Origin: Caballeronia cordobensis
GTDB taxonomy: Bacteria > Pseudomonadota > Gammaproteobacteria > Burkholderiales > Burkholderiaceae
Assembly: GCF_001544575.2 (NCBI RefSeq)
Contig: NZ_FCNY02000016.1
Location: 1-64,000 of the forward strand
Reading direction: 5' to 3'
DNA length: 64,000 nucleotides
Shown: positions 8,628 through 17,765 of the stretch, piece by piece
How positions within the stretch are numbered: position 1 is the first letter of the stretch
Layout: each line of letters starts with the position of its first letter
Translations under genes and position numbers: made by a program
Notes under the pieces: generated by a model
Databases searched by the model: none
What the model saw: the letters and a program-made list of their open reading frames with translations, nothing else
What the model was told of the DNA's origin: nothing

Positions 8628-9470
8628 ATGTCCAGTGAAGTCATTGAAAAGCCGCAGTCGATCGTCAAACCGGGCAAGATCTCGATTTATGAGCCCGACC
8701 AGGAAGGCCTGATTTTCCCGGCCGTGCCGAAGTTCAAGAGCGTCGCCGAGCATCGCCAGTATTTGAAGGAACGCCTCGTCGCAGCCTGCCGCGCGTTCGC
8801 GCTTCAGGGTTACGACTATGGCTTCGCCGGCCACCTGACGGTTCGCGACCCGGAAAACCCGAGCCTCTACTGGACGAATCCGATGGCCGTGCATTTCTCG
8901 CAAGTGAAGGTGTCGAACCTCATTTGCGCGGACCATCAGGGCATCGTCGTCGAAGGCGAATACGCCCTCAATCGCGCGGGCTTCGTTCTGCACGCGGCGG
9001 TTCACGAACAGCATCAGGACATCGTCGCCATGTGCCATGCACATACGACGTACGGAACGGCCTTCGCCTCGCTCGGCAAGCCGCTCGCGCCGATCACGCA
9101 GGACGCGTGCGCGTTCTTCGAAGACCACGTGGTGATCGGCGACGAAGCCGGCAAGGTCGCCGTCGAAGTGAAGGGCGGCAACAAGGTCGCCAACGCGTTC
9201 AAGGGCGTGAAGGCCGCGATTCACCAGAACCACGGTCTGCTCACGGCGAGCCGTCACAGCATCGATTCGGCGGCGTTCTGGTTCATCGCGCTCGAGCGCT
9301 GCTGCCAGCAACAGTTGATGATCGACGCGACCGGCATCACGCCGAAGCTCGTGCCGGAAGATCGCGCGCGCTACAGCCGCGAGCACGTAGGCAGCGACTA
9401 CATCGGCTGGCTGCACTTCCAGACCATCTGGACCGACCTCGTGGCGACGCAGCCGGACATGTTCGACTAA
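8628..9470 (+). CDS. class II aldolase/adducin family protein
   Basis: 280 residues. The ATG at 8628 has AAAGGAG at ideal spacing, so I reject the longer upstream frame. The fold is the zinc-dependent class II aldolase type: GFAGHLTVRDP (residues ~55-65), zinc ligands in CHAHTTYG (~140) and HQNHGLL (~195). Members cleave or epimerise hydroxy-acids and also include decarboxylase-like enzymes in aromatic pathways. It is followed after 104 bases by an MFS carrier and then the Rieske oxygenase pair, suggesting one catabolic unit. The exact substrate is not predictable from the sequence. The DNA between 8446 and 8627 shows no other gene. Confidence 0.85.
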   Translation: MSSEVIEKPQSIVKPGKISIYEPDQEGLIFPAVPKFKSVAEHRQYLKERLVAACRAFALQGYDYGFAGHLTVRDPENPSLYWTNPMAVHFSQVKVSNLICADHQGIVVEGEYALNRAGFVLHAAVHEQHQDIVAMCHAHTTYGTAFASLGKPLAPITQDACAFFEDHVVIGDEAGKVAVEVKGGNKVANAFKGVKAAIHQNHGLLTASRHSIDSAAFWFIALERCCQQQLMIDATGITPKLVPEDRARYSREHVGSDYIGWLHFQTIWTDLVATQPDMFD

Positions 9471-9574
9471 TCGCGTCGCCGGGCCGTCAGGCCGTAATAC
9501 CAGCCAAAGCAGGGAAGGCGACAAGAACGCATCAGCGTCGACGCCTTCTCCCAGGTATTCAAGTCAGGAGACAC

Positions 9575-10894
9575 ATGATGAGTTCCCCCAGTCAAACCGC
9601 CTTCTTCGCAGGCGACGAATCCTCCACGTATGGCAGAGTCATGTGGCGGATCTTGCCGTTCCTGTTCGTCTGCTATCTGTTCGCCTATCTCGATCGCATC
9701 AACGTCGCGTTCGCAAAGCTGCAAATGCTGAAGGATCTCGGATTCAGCGACGCAGTCTATGGGCTCGGTGCGAGCGTCTTTTTTATCGGCTATCTGCTAT
9801 TCGAAGTGCCGAGCAATCTGCTTTTGCTACGCGTGGGCGCACGGCGCTGGATCGCGCGAATCATGGTGACGTGGGGCGCGCTTTCCGCATGCATGCTCTT
9901 CGTCACGACGCCAACCAGCTTCTATATCATGCGATTCTTGCTGGGCGTCGCCGAGGCGGGCTTCATTCCCGCTATTCTGCTCTATCTGACCTACTGGTTT
10001 CCGGCTTCGCGGCGCAGCAAGGTCACGGCGCTGTTCTTGACTGGCATTCCGATGTCAGGCGTGCTCGGCGGGCCGATTTCCGGCTGGATCATGACGCGCC
10101 TCTCGGGATCCTACGGAATGAGTGGATGGCAATGGCTCTTTCTGCTGGAAGGCGTCCCGACGGTCATACTCGGCGTCATCGCATTCTTTTATCTCGACGA
10201 TAAAGTCAAGGACGCGAACTGGCTGAGCGACTCCCAGAAGGCAATGATCGAAAGCAATCTGAGGGAGGAAACGCCTGAGCACAGCCTGCATTCCGTCCGG
10301 GACGGGCTGATCAATCCTCGAATCCTTCTGCTCAGCGCTATCTATTTCTTCTTCACGATGGGCCTGTACGGCGTGAGTTTCTGGTTGCCGACCTTGATCA
10401 AGGCAAGCGGCGTATCGAGCCCGATGAACATCGGATTGCTGACGGCGGTGCCATACGGCGCGGCGGTGTTCGCCATGATATTCGTCAGTCGAACCTCCGA
10501 CGCGAGCGGCGAGCGGCGCTGGCACCTCGCTATTCCAGGGCTGGTCGGGGCCGCGGGATTGGTCTTCAGCGTGATGTATGCCCATTCGACCGCGCTCGCC
10601 ATGATCGCGCTGACGGTCGGCACGATGGGCGTCATGACCACCATCTCACAGTTCTGGGTGCTGCCACCGGCCATTTTTAGCGGCGCCGCCGCAGCGGCGG
10701 GACTCGCCCTGGCGAATTCGGTGGGCAGCATCTCGGGCGTGGTCAGTCCCTCGCTGATCGGCTTCGTGCAAACCGCGACAGGCTCCACCGGCAATGCCGT
10801 GCTCGCACTGGCCGCAAGCCTTGTCATAGGCAGTGTTCTCGTGTTCACCGTGCCCGCGAAGCTCGTCAATTCTTCGCGCAAAACGCGCGGCTGA
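9575..10894 (+). CDS. MFS transporter, anion:cation symporter type
   Basis: About 439 residues with 12 predicted membrane segments. The first helix carries the LDRINVAFAKLQML signature of the ACS subfamily (tartrate, phthalate and 4-hydroxyphenylacetate carriers), followed by LGVAEAGFIPAILLYLTYWFPASRRSK, the typical second ACS motif. Two adjacent ATG codons follow CAGGAG. It is predicted to import an aromatic or dicarboxylic acid across the inner membrane with protons. Its neighbours, a class II aldolase and a Rieske oxygenase system, suggest an aromatic acid. The gene ends just before a strong hairpin. Confidence 0.88.
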   Translation: MMSSPSQTAFFAGDESSTYGRVMWRILPFLFVCYLFAYLDRINVAFAKLQMLKDLGFSDAVYGLGASVFFIGYLLFEVPSNLLLLRVGARRWIARIMVTWGALSACMLFVTTPTSFYIMRFLLGVAEAGFIPAILLYLTYWFPASRRSKVTALFLTGIPMSGVLGGPISGWIMTRLSGSYGMSGWQWLFLLEGVPTVILGVIAFFYLDDKVKDANWLSDSQKAMIESNLREETPEHSLHSVRDGLINPRILLLSAIYFFFTMGLYGVSFWLPTLIKASGVSSPMNIGLLTAVPYGAAVFAMIFVSRTSDASGERRWHLAIPGLVGAAGLVFSVMYAHSTALAMIALTVGTMGVMTTISQFWVLPPAIFSGAAAAAGLALANSVGSISGVVSPSLIGFVQTATGSTGNAVLALAASLVIGSVLVFTVPAKLVNSSRKTRG

Positions 10895-10903
10895 ACCTCT
10901 ATC

Positions 10904-10941
10904 CCGGCGGGCGCTCGACCGCAGACGATCGCGCCCGCCGG
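10904..10941 (+). terminator. GC-rich hairpin after the MFS gene
   Basis: CCGGCGGGCGC and GCGCCCGCCGG form a perfect 11-bp inverted repeat with a 16-base loop, starting 10 bases past the stop at 10894. There is no T run. It is probably a terminator or a 3' stabiliser that separates the transporter from the oxygenase unit. Confidence 0.5.
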
Positions 10942-10975
10942 AGCGTCTTCACTAGTGTTTACCCATAAAGACGTC

Positions 10976-10989
10976 GCCCAATTTTGGGC
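10976..10989. promoter_or_regulatory. short palindrome upstream of the Rieske oxygenase gene
   Basis: GCCCAA-TT-TTGGGC is a perfect 6-bp inverted repeat about 70 bases before the oxygenase ATG, in the only intergenic space available for a promoter. It could be the operator of the GntR or LysR regulator encoded downstream. It is short enough that chance cannot be excluded. Confidence 0.3.
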
Positions 10990-11059
10990 CTAATCTTTGG
11001 ATACAGAGTTCGGACCACAGAATGCCGTACTCAATTACCCACTTTGAAAGGAGCAGGTC

Positions 11060-12607
11060 ATGAGCGTCAAGTGCGACAAGGTCGAAGGTCAGAAGAGCGC
11101 CGGGGGCGCGCCGACGGCGAAAAAGCTGATCCCGTACGGCGGCTACTATGCGAGCAAGGTGCCCGGCCACGATCCCGAGTTGACGGAAACGGGCCCGGGC
11201 ACGCCGATGGGCGAATACATGCGCGCGTTCTGGCACCCCGTGTGCATGTCGATGGAGCTCACCGACACGCCGCGCTTCCTGAAGATCCTCGGTGAAGAAC
11301 TCGTCGCCTTCCGCGACGGCAGCGGCGCGGTCGGCGTCCTGCATGCGCATTGCGTTCACCGTGGCGCGTCGCTCGAATACGGCAAGATTCTCGACAAGGG
11401 CATTCAGTGCTGCTACCACGGCATGGTGTTCGACGTGGACGGCTCCTGCCTGCATGTCCCGTTCCCCAAAGGCGAAGAAAAGGAAGCCGAACGATACGCC
11501 TGCTCCATTCAACAGGGCGCGTACAAGGCCGTGGAGCGCAACGGGCTCGTCTTCGCCTACATGGGCCCGCCGGACGCCGAGCCGCCGTTCCCGGAGTGGG
11601 AAGGCGATTTCACGGTCGCGCCGGGCGATGAACTCGTGCCCTACAGCAACTTCCAGCATTGCAACTGGCTGCAGGTGCAGGACAACGCCGCGGATAACTT
11701 CCACCCGACCGCGCTGCATGCGGCGAAGAACGTGGTGAACGGAAAATTCCAGGAGACGACGTTCGACGAAGTCGGCGCCGCATCGATGGAAGTCGCGCCG
11801 GACATGCAGTTCGTTCCGGTGCAGGGCGGCCGAAGCCTGGCGTGCGCCGGTGCGCGCCGCGTCGATGACGATCGCCTGTTCGTTCGCGTGCAACATCAGG
11901 TCTTGCCGAATCTGAGCCTGCATGCCTACACGTCCGAAGACGGTAAAAAGAAGAAGCTCTTTAGCCGTTTCCATATCATCCGCTGGACCGTGCCTGTCGA
12001 CGATGAGAACAGCAAGATGATCGGCTGGCGCGTCATGGGTCCGGGCATCGACACGCGCGGCATCGGAAAGAAAGAACTGGTCGGCTACGAGAGCATCGAC
12101 TTTCTCGATGGTCAGGTTGCGATGCGTCGGCCCGAACGCTTTGGCCAGTACAAGATCGACGACCTGGTTCCGATTCCTTCGAACCATCGCGAGCGGGCCA
12201 ACTACAAGGACGCGCAGCACGCGCCGGGCGACTACGAGGCAATCATCAGCCAGCGTCCGATCGCCGTTCATGCACTCGAGAATCCGACCAAGTTCGATGC
12301 GGGCGTCTATCAGTTCCGCAAGCTGCTTCGCGACGCCGTGCGCGGAACGAATGCCGCGGCGTCGGCGCAAGGCTTCGCGGCGTGGCTAAAAGAGAACGCC
12401 GGCACGCCGAACAGCTTCTGCACCGGCAATGTTTTCGACATTCCGATTGCCGCAACGGTCGAAGACGAGGTCGTGCAGCGCCGTGCCGTCACGAAGAAGG
12501 TCGTCGCCATTCTGGCCGAAAGCGAAAGCATGAACCTGAAGGGACAGCCGCGCGCCGACTTCGTGCGGGCGAAGCTGGAAGAGATGGAGCAATCGATCAA
12601 GGGGTAA
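11060..12607 (+). CDS. Rieske non-haem iron oxygenase, large (alpha) subunit
   Basis: 515 residues, longer than most phthalate-type alpha subunits because of a C-terminal extension. The Rieske [2Fe-2S] motif is CVH...CCYH (about residues 97-118). The mononuclear iron site is in QVQDNAADNFHPTALH (about residues 205-220): the bridging Asp and two His ligands are present. GAAAGGAG precedes the ATG. It belongs to the phthalate 4,5-dioxygenase/LigX-like branch, which hydroxylates or O-demethylates aromatic acids using electrons from a reductase; the reductase gene follows. No beta subunit is present, as is normal for this branch. The substrate cannot be named. Confidence 0.88.
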   Translation: MSVKCDKVEGQKSAGGAPTAKKLIPYGGYYASKVPGHDPELTETGPGTPMGEYMRAFWHPVCMSMELTDTPRFLKILGEELVAFRDGSGAVGVLHAHCVHRGASLEYGKILDKGIQCCYHGMVFDVDGSCLHVPFPKGEEKEAERYACSIQQGAYKAVERNGLVFAYMGPPDAEPPFPEWEGDFTVAPGDELVPYSNFQHCNWLQVQDNAADNFHPTALHAAKNVVNGKFQETTFDEVGAASMEVAPDMQFVPVQGGRSLACAGARRVDDDRLFVRVQHQVLPNLSLHAYTSEDGKKKKLFSRFHIIRWTVPVDDENSKMIGWRVMGPGIDTRGIGKKELVGYESIDFLDGQVAMRRPERFGQYKIDDLVPIPSNHRERANYKDAQHAPGDYEAIISQRPIAVHALENPTKFDAGVYQFRKLLRDAVRGTNAAASAQGFAAWLKENAGTPNSFCTGNVFDIPIAATVEDEVVQRRAVTKKVVAILAESESMNLKGQPRADFVRAKLEEMEQSIKG

Positions 12608-12619
12608 ACCGGCGCAGGG

Positions 12620-12650
12620 CGAGCGGGCGCACCTTGCATGGGCCCGCTCG
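12620..12650 (+). promoter_or_regulatory. intercistronic hairpin between oxygenase and reductase genes
   Basis: CGAGCGGGC and GCCCGCTCG are perfect 9-bp inverted repeats with 13 bases between, in the 84-base gap after the oxygenase stop. It may attenuate transcription or protect the upstream message so that more oxygenase than reductase is made. This is inference. Confidence 0.35.
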
Positions 12651-12691
12651 AATTACCTCAGCTTCATGGACAGCAGCAGACAGGAACAGAA

Positions 12692-13690
12692 ATGGACACC
12701 GTAATCGAAGAGCCGAATCCCACGAAGACCACGCTAAAGCTTCTGGTCAAGCAAATCCGCTTCGAGGGAAAAGGCATCAACTCTTACGAACTGGTCGACC
12801 CTGAAGGCGAGGATTTGCCGCCGTTCGACGCAGGCGCTCATATCGACATCTATGTCGGCGATGGGCTGATCCGGCAATACTCGCTGTGCAATGCGCCGGG
12901 CGATCGCAAACGCTATGTCATCGCCGTGCTGCGCGACGAAAGCGGGCGCGGCGGCTCCAAAGCCGTTCACGACAAGATTCGCGTGCAGGATATCGTGAAG
13001 ATCAGCGAGCCGCGCAATCATTTTCATCTGATTCGGGATGCGCGAAAAGTCGTTCTGATCGCGGGCGGTATCGGCGTCACGCCATTGAAAGCGATGGCTC
13101 ACGAACTCGAAGCGAGCGGCATCGACTTCGAGATGCATTACTGCGCCAAGGAGTTCTCGTATGCGGCGTTCACGGCGGAACTCGAAGCGTTGAGGGAACG
13201 CGGCAAGCTTCATTACCATTTCGATGGCGGCCAGCCTGGCGCCGGGCTCGACATCGGCCGCTTGCTGAGCGAACCGGAACCGGGCACGCACGTGTATCAC
13301 TGCGGCCCTGGCGGTTTCATGAAAGCCTGCGCGGATGCTGCCGCGCACTGGCCCGCAGGCAGCGTTCATTTCGAGCATTTCAAGGCGCCCGCGCGGCCGG
13401 TCAGCGAACGGGAAGCGTCCGATGCCGCCGGCGACTTCAACGTGAAGATCGCGAGTTCGGGACAGGTGATTCCGGTGCAGCGCGATCAGAGCATCGCCGA
13501 CGCCTTGAGCGCCGCGGGCGTCACGGTCGAGACATCGTGTTGCGCCGGCCTGTGCGCGACCTGCAAGGTCCGCTATCTGGAGGGCGAAGTGGAGCACAAC
13601 GACTTCATTCTGAGCGACGAGGAAAAAGCGGAATACCTCACGGCATGCGTGTCGAGAGCCACGAGCAAAGAGCTGGTGCTCGATCTGTAA
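12692..13690 (+). CDS. oxygenase reductase, phthalate dioxygenase reductase/VanB family
   Basis: 332 residues from the ATG at 12692, which has AGGAA upstream. Domain order is flavin-binding (RQYSLCNAP, about residues 70-78), NAD-binding (VVLIAGGIGVTPLKAMAHEL, about 120-140, and YHCGPGGFM, about 207), then a C-terminal plant-type [2Fe-2S] domain with CCAGLCATCK and a distal TACVS cysteine. This domain order is the hallmark of the PDR/VanB family. It passes electrons from NAD(P)H to the Rieske oxygenase encoded just upstream. All four cluster cysteines are present. Confidence 0.9.
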   Translation: MDTVIEEPNPTKTTLKLLVKQIRFEGKGINSYELVDPEGEDLPPFDAGAHIDIYVGDGLIRQYSLCNAPGDRKRYVIAVLRDESGRGGSKAVHDKIRVQDIVKISEPRNHFHLIRDARKVVLIAGGIGVTPLKAMAHELEASGIDFEMHYCAKEFSYAAFTAELEALRERGKLHYHFDGGQPGAGLDIGRLLSEPEPGTHVYHCGPGGFMKACADAAAHWPAGSVHFEHFKAPARPVSEREASDAAGDFNVKIASSGQVIPVQRDQSIADALSAAGVTVETSCCAGLCATCKVRYLEGEVEHNDFILSDEEKAEYLTACVSRATSKELVLDL

Positions 13691-13741
13691 GCGCATCCAT
13701 CCCGAGGGATGGCACGACCTATCCATCCAGAGAGCGAAATC

Positions 13742-14464
13742 ATGGTTGCAAGATTGGTCAGGCTTCAGGCACGCACCGATTATGTCGATGAGGTGTACAA
13801 GGTTCTGCTGGACGCGATCAGCGACGGATCGCTTTCGCCAGGCGCGCGGATCACGCAGGAAGACATCGCCGAGCAGCTTGCCGTGTCACGCTCGCCGGTG
13901 CTGCAGGCGCTGCGTCTTCTCAAGAAAGACGGGCTGGTCAGGGACGCGCCTGGCCGTGGCTTGCTGGTCGCGCCCCTGGACGCGGCATGGATCAGTCACC
14001 TCTACGAGATCAGAGGCGCGCTGGACTCGCTCGCGGCGCGCCTCGCCGCCCAACGGCGCTGGAAGATCGATCAAGGCATCATCGAAAACGGCAGGATGGT
14101 GGCGAAAGGGCGGAACGTCACCGCGATGATCGAAGCGGATGTGGCGTTCCATTTCGCCGTTTATGCCGCATCGGGAAATCCATTGATCGCGGAGACGGCG
14201 CGTTCGCACTGGGTTCATCTTCGGCGGGTCATGGGGGCCGTGCTTCAATCGTCGATGCAACGCAAGTCGATCTGGGACGAGCATGCGGCTATCGCATCCG
14301 CCATCGCCGATGGTGACGCGACGCGGGCGGTGGACCTGAGCGAGCGCCATGTCCGCATGGCGCGCGAGAACCTGATTCCGAGAGTCGAGGCGGTCCTCGC
14401 GCATCGGCAGCGGATTGACCGGCCGGATGCGATCGTCTCGGCGTCCGGCGTCACGAGAGCCTGA
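13742..14464 (+). CDS. GntR-family (FadR/FCD) transcriptional regulator
   Basis: 240 residues. The N-terminal winged helix contains ITQEDIAEQLAVSRSPVLQALRLLKKDGLV (about residues 40-70), typical of GntR. The C-terminal FCD all-helical ligand domain shows DVAFHFAVYAASGNPLI and the histidines of the metal/ligand site (DEHAAIASAI, SERHVRMA). It follows the reductase gene by 51 bases on the same strand and precedes a LysR gene by 4 bases. It probably represses the adjacent oxygenase genes until a carboxylic acid effector binds; this is inference from position and family. Confidence 0.87.
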   Translation: MVARLVRLQARTDYVDEVYKVLLDAISDGSLSPGARITQEDIAEQLAVSRSPVLQALRLLKKDGLVRDAPGRGLLVAPLDAAWISHLYEIRGALDSLAARLAAQRRWKIDQGIIENGRMVAKGRNVTAMIEADVAFHFAVYAASGNPLIAETARSHWVHLRRVMGAVLQSSMQRKSIWDEHAAIASAIADGDATRAVDLSERHVRMARENLIPRVEAVLAHRQRIDRPDAIVSASGVTRA

Positions 14465-14468
14465 AACG

Positions 14469-15377
14469 ATGAGGCGCATTCCCAATTTCGTCCTCTTGCG
14501 CGCGTTCGAGGCAGCGGCCCGTTTGCAGAGCTTCACGCTCGCCGCGGAGGAGTTGCACCTGACGCAATCCGCGATCAGTCATCAGGTGAAAGAACTCGAA
14601 GACTATTTCGGCCGCAAGCTGTTTCACCGGCGCAATCGCCGGGTCGAACTGACGCAGGAGGCGCTTCGCCTGCAGGAAAGCCTCGGCCGTGTCTTCGATG
14701 TCATCGAGGCCGCGTGCGGCGACGTCGCGCTTGCGCCGAAGGCTCAGGTTCTGGTCGTCCACTGCGCGCCGAGTTTCGCGGCGAAATGGCTCGGCCCGCG
14801 GCTGCCGGAATTCATGCGCGACCATCCCGACGTGACGATCCGGCTGTCGTCGAGCGCGGAGGCGATCGACCTGACGCAGCTTCAGGATATCGATGTCGCC
14901 ATTTCTTACGGTTACGCGCTCGAGCGGCCCGGCATCACGACCCTTGCTTTGGGGCGGGAGCGCATCGTGCCGCTTTGCTCGCCCGCGCTCATGAGCCGGG
15001 GCGCATCGCTCATGCAGTTCATGGCGTCCGCGACGCTCATCGACTCCCAGTTGAGCCGCGTGACTTGGCCCGACTGGTTCGTGCTCAACGGCATACCGAT
15101 TCCGACGCAGCCGCGGCCGTCGTTCGACAGGGCCGCGCTGGTGCTTTCCGCCGCGGTGGATGGCATGGGCGTCGCGCTCGAATCGGTCAGACTGGCGGAG
15201 CGCGAGCTGGCGCGAGGCGATCTGGTCGAGCTGGGCGGCGATGTCTTCCGGCCGCTCGCCCGCGAAACGCATTTCTTTTCCTATCGCGTCAGCGACAAGA
15301 ACGTGGAAAAGGTCAGGAGCTTTCGCCGCTGGCTGTGGGAAAAAGCCGGGCTTGCGGTCGAAGCGGTGCCTTCGTAA
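14469..15377 (+). CDS. LysR-family regulator, GcvA-like
   Basis: 302 residues from the ATG at 14469. The N-terminal HTH (LRAFEAAARLQSFTLAAEELHLTQSAISHQVKELEDYFGRKLF, about residues 8-50) with the FEAAARLQSF and ISHQVK spelling is characteristic of the GcvA/AmpR branch. The rest is a type-2 periplasmic-binding-like effector domain. It lies 4 bases after the GntR gene, so the two are probably co-transcribed. The target is unknown; nearby candidates are the oxygenase unit or the transporters downstream. Confidence 0.87.
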   Translation: MRRIPNFVLLRAFEAAARLQSFTLAAEELHLTQSAISHQVKELEDYFGRKLFHRRNRRVELTQEALRLQESLGRVFDVIEAACGDVALAPKAQVLVVHCAPSFAAKWLGPRLPEFMRDHPDVTIRLSSSAEAIDLTQLQDIDVAISYGYALERPGITTLALGRERIVPLCSPALMSRGASLMQFMASATLIDSQLSRVTWPDWFVLNGIPIPTQPRPSFDRAALVLSAAVDGMGVALESVRLAERELARGDLVELGGDVFRPLARETHFFSYRVSDKNVEKVRSFRRWLWEKAGLAVEAVPS

Positions 15378-15422
15378 AGCCGACGTCCTTTTCCCACTCC
15401 TCCGACGATAACGGCACGGTTT

Positions 15423-15438
15423 GATCGAATCATCGATC
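15423..15438. promoter_or_regulatory. inverted repeat upstream of the second LysR gene
   Basis: GATCGA-ATCA-TCGATC is a perfect 6-bp inverted repeat 45 bases before the GTG start at 15483. LysR-type regulators commonly bind dyads of this size in their own promoters, so autoregulation is plausible but not shown. Confidence 0.3.
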
Positions 15439-15482
15439 CTCTTCATGCAGAATACCGGCATCCAGAATGCGGAGATCGGCCA

Positions 15483-16451
15483 GTGGGGATCAACTTCGAC
15501 TTGAATGACTTGCAGGCGTTTCGCGCGGTGGTGGAGCTGGGAAGCTTCCGCAAGGCCGCCGAGGCGGTCAGTATTTCGCAGCCGGCCTTGAGCCGCCGGA
15601 TCGACAAGCTGGAGGAAGCGCTCGGCGTGCGTCTCTTCGAACGCACCACGCGCAGCGTCACGCTCACCACCGTCGGCCGCGTGTTCGCCCCGAGCGCGGA
15701 ACAACTGCTGGATGATCTCGATATCGCGCTGCTCGGCATTCAGGATGTTTCGTCGAGCCGGCTCGGTCACGTGACCATCGCATGCGTGCCTTCGGTGGCG
15801 TACTACTTTCTGCCGAATGTCATCGCGAGCTATCATCGCCGCTTTCCGCGCATCCGGGTCAAGCTGCTGGATTCGAGCGCGAACGAAGTGCTCGGCGCGG
15901 TCATCAGCGGCGAGGCCGATTTCGGCGTGAGCTTCATGGGTAGCCAGGAGTCCGAGATCGAGTTCAAGGTGCTGCTGCAGGAGCGCTTCGTGGCCGCTTG
16001 CCGCCGCGACCATCCGCTCGCGCGGAAGAAACGCGTGACCTGGAACGAGCTTTACGAGCACGATTACGTCTCCGTGGACAAGACGTCCGGCAACCGCCTG
16101 TTGCTCGATCAGGCGCTCTCGACCGTCGCGCCGCGCGCGCCTAGCGTCTGCGAGACGCGGCACGTCACGACCATGCTCGGGCTGGTCGAAGCGGGGCTCG
16201 GCGTCGCCGCGGTGCCTTCGATGGCCATGCCCGGACACGAGCATCCCATCCTCACGAGCGTGCCGCTCGTCGATCCGGTCGTGAAACGGCGCGTCGGCAT
16301 CGTGAGGCGGCGGGGACGCCCGCTCACGCCGGCCGCGCAGGAGTTTCACCGGGCCATCATCGAAACGAAGCGTAACGGCGTGACAGGCGGCGATGCGATG
16401 GACAATACCGTCACGACGACAGGAAAGACAGGAAGGAAAACCGAATCGTGA
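15483..16451 (+). CDS. LysR-family transcriptional regulator
   Basis: 322 residues from a GTG start; the preceding sequence GCGGAGATCGGCCA contains GGAG. The HTH (LQAFRAVVELGSFRKAAEAVSISQPALSRRIDKLEEALGVRLFERT) is textbook LysR, followed by the two-lobed effector domain. The stop overlaps the start of the DctA-like transporter by 4 bases (GTGA), so both are made from one message. The regulator probably controls that transporter in response to a carboxylate. The last ~20 residues are a low-complexity Thr/Lys-rich tail beyond the usual domain end. Confidence 0.88.
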   Translation: MGINFDLNDLQAFRAVVELGSFRKAAEAVSISQPALSRRIDKLEEALGVRLFERTTRSVTLTTVGRVFAPSAEQLLDDLDIALLGIQDVSSSRLGHVTIACVPSVAYYFLPNVIASYHRRFPRIRVKLLDSSANEVLGAVISGEADFGVSFMGSQESEIEFKVLLQERFVAACRRDHPLARKKRVTWNELYEHDYVSVDKTSGNRLLLDQALSTVAPRAPSVCETRHVTTMLGLVEAGLGVAAVPSMAMPGHEHPILTSVPLVDPVVKRRVGIVRRRGRPLTPAAQEFHRAIIETKRNGVTGGDAMDNTVTTTGKTGRKTES

Positions 16452-17740
16452 AGTTGGCAAGACCACTTCGTCTGCTCTACGTGCAGGTCTTGCTGGCGAT
16501 GCTGCTCGGCATGACGCTCGGCCACGTCTGGCCGCACGCGGGCGCGCTCTTCAAGCCGCTCAGCGACGCGTTCGTCGCCCTCGTGCGGATGATGATCGCG
16601 CCGATCGTCTTCTGCACGATCGTCTCGGGCATCACTTCGCTTGCGAGCGGGAAGACCATCGGACGCACGATCGTCCACGCGCTGGCGCTGTTCTATCTGC
16701 TCACGGCCGTCGCGCTCGCGCTCGGTCTTGTCACCGCGTTCGTGCTGCGGCCCGGCGCGGGCATGCACATCGACGTGCATCATCTGGATTCGAGCATCCT
16801 CGCGCAATATGTGAAGCACGCACAGACGCACGGGCTCGTGGAGTTCGGGCTGAGCGTGATTCCGGAGACGATGCTCGGCGCGTTCGAAAAGGGCGAGGTG
16901 CTGCCGGTGCTGCTGATTTCGCTGCTCTTCGGTTTCTCGCTCAACGCGTATCCGCGCGCGGGCCGGCCGGTGCTGGCGCTCATCGAAGGCATCGCGCAGG
17001 CGCTCTTTCGCATTCTCGCGATGATCATGCGGCTCGCTCCTTTCGGCGCATTCGGTGCGATGGCCTTCACGGTGGGCCGCTTCGGCATCCGCTCGGTCGG
17101 CTCGCTCGGCTTGCTGATGATGTCGTTCTACGTGGCGTGCCTGCTTTTCGTCGCGCTCGTGCTCGCGCCGCTTGCGCGGCTGCACGGGTTCGCGCTCTGG
17201 CGGCTGTTGCGCTACATGCGCGAAGAGTTGCTCATCGTCCTTGCAACGTCGTCCACGGAACCGGTGCTGCCGCGCCTGATCGTGAAGCTGGAGGCGCTCG
17301 GCTGCGACAAGGGCGTCGTCGGGCTCGTGCTGCCCGCGGGCTATTCGTTCAATCTGGACGGCACCGCGATCTATCTGACGCTCGCCTCGATGTTCATCGC
17401 GCAGGCGTGCGATGTGCCGCTTTCCGCGCCGCAAATCGCGACGATGCTCGCCGTCATGCTGCTCACGTCCAAGGGCGCGGCGGGCGTATCCGGCAGCGGG
17501 CTGGTCGCGCTCGTCGCCACGCTCACGGTGATTCCCGATCTGCCCGTGGCCGGCGTGGCGCTTCTCGTGGGCATCGACCGCTTCATGTCCGAAGCGCGCG
17601 CCCTGACGAGCGTGATCAGCAACGCGTGCGCGGTGATCGTCGTTTCAATGTGGGAAGGCGCGTGCGATCGCACGCGTCTCGCGCGGATGCTCGGCGTGGC
17701 CGAACCGGACCGCCCGAACGCCACCGACACCGCGCGTTGA
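16448..17740 (+). CDS. dicarboxylate/amino acid:cation symporter (DctA-like)
   Basis: 430 residues, normal for the DAACS family. The first helices (RPLRLLYVQVLLAMLLGMTLGHVWP), the ALVRMMIAPIVFCTIVSGI segment, and the serine-rich/re-entrant and NLDGTAIYLTLASMFIAQAC motif (about residue 305) match DctA and GltP. It is an inner-membrane importer of C4-dicarboxylates or related acids coupled to protons or sodium. The GTG start is translationally coupled to the LysR gene. It converges with the ModA-like gene, with 25 bases between the two stops and no obvious terminator. Confidence 0.9.
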   Translation: MKLARPLRLLYVQVLLAMLLGMTLGHVWPHAGALFKPLSDAFVALVRMMIAPIVFCTIVSGITSLASGKTIGRTIVHALALFYLLTAVALALGLVTAFVLRPGAGMHIDVHHLDSSILAQYVKHAQTHGLVEFGLSVIPETMLGAFEKGEVLPVLLISLLFGFSLNAYPRAGRPVLALIEGIAQALFRILAMIMRLAPFGAFGAMAFTVGRFGIRSVGSLGLLMMSFYVACLLFVALVLAPLARLHGFALWRLLRYMREELLIVLATSSTEPVLPRLIVKLEALGCDKGVVGLVLPAGYSFNLDGTAIYLTLASMFIAQACDVPLSAPQIATMLAVMLLTSKGAAGVSGSGLVALVATLTVIPDLPVAGVALLVGIDRFMSEARALTSVISNACAVIVVSMWEGACDRTRLARMLGVAEPDRPNATDTAR

Positions 17741-17765
17741 CGTCGGGCGCTCGATGCGGCCCTGC

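Noticed and set aside
14451-16466. very long minus-strand open frame opposite the two LysR genes
   Set aside because: Arg/His-rich composition and position exactly antisense to clear LysR genes; a GC-rich shadow frame.
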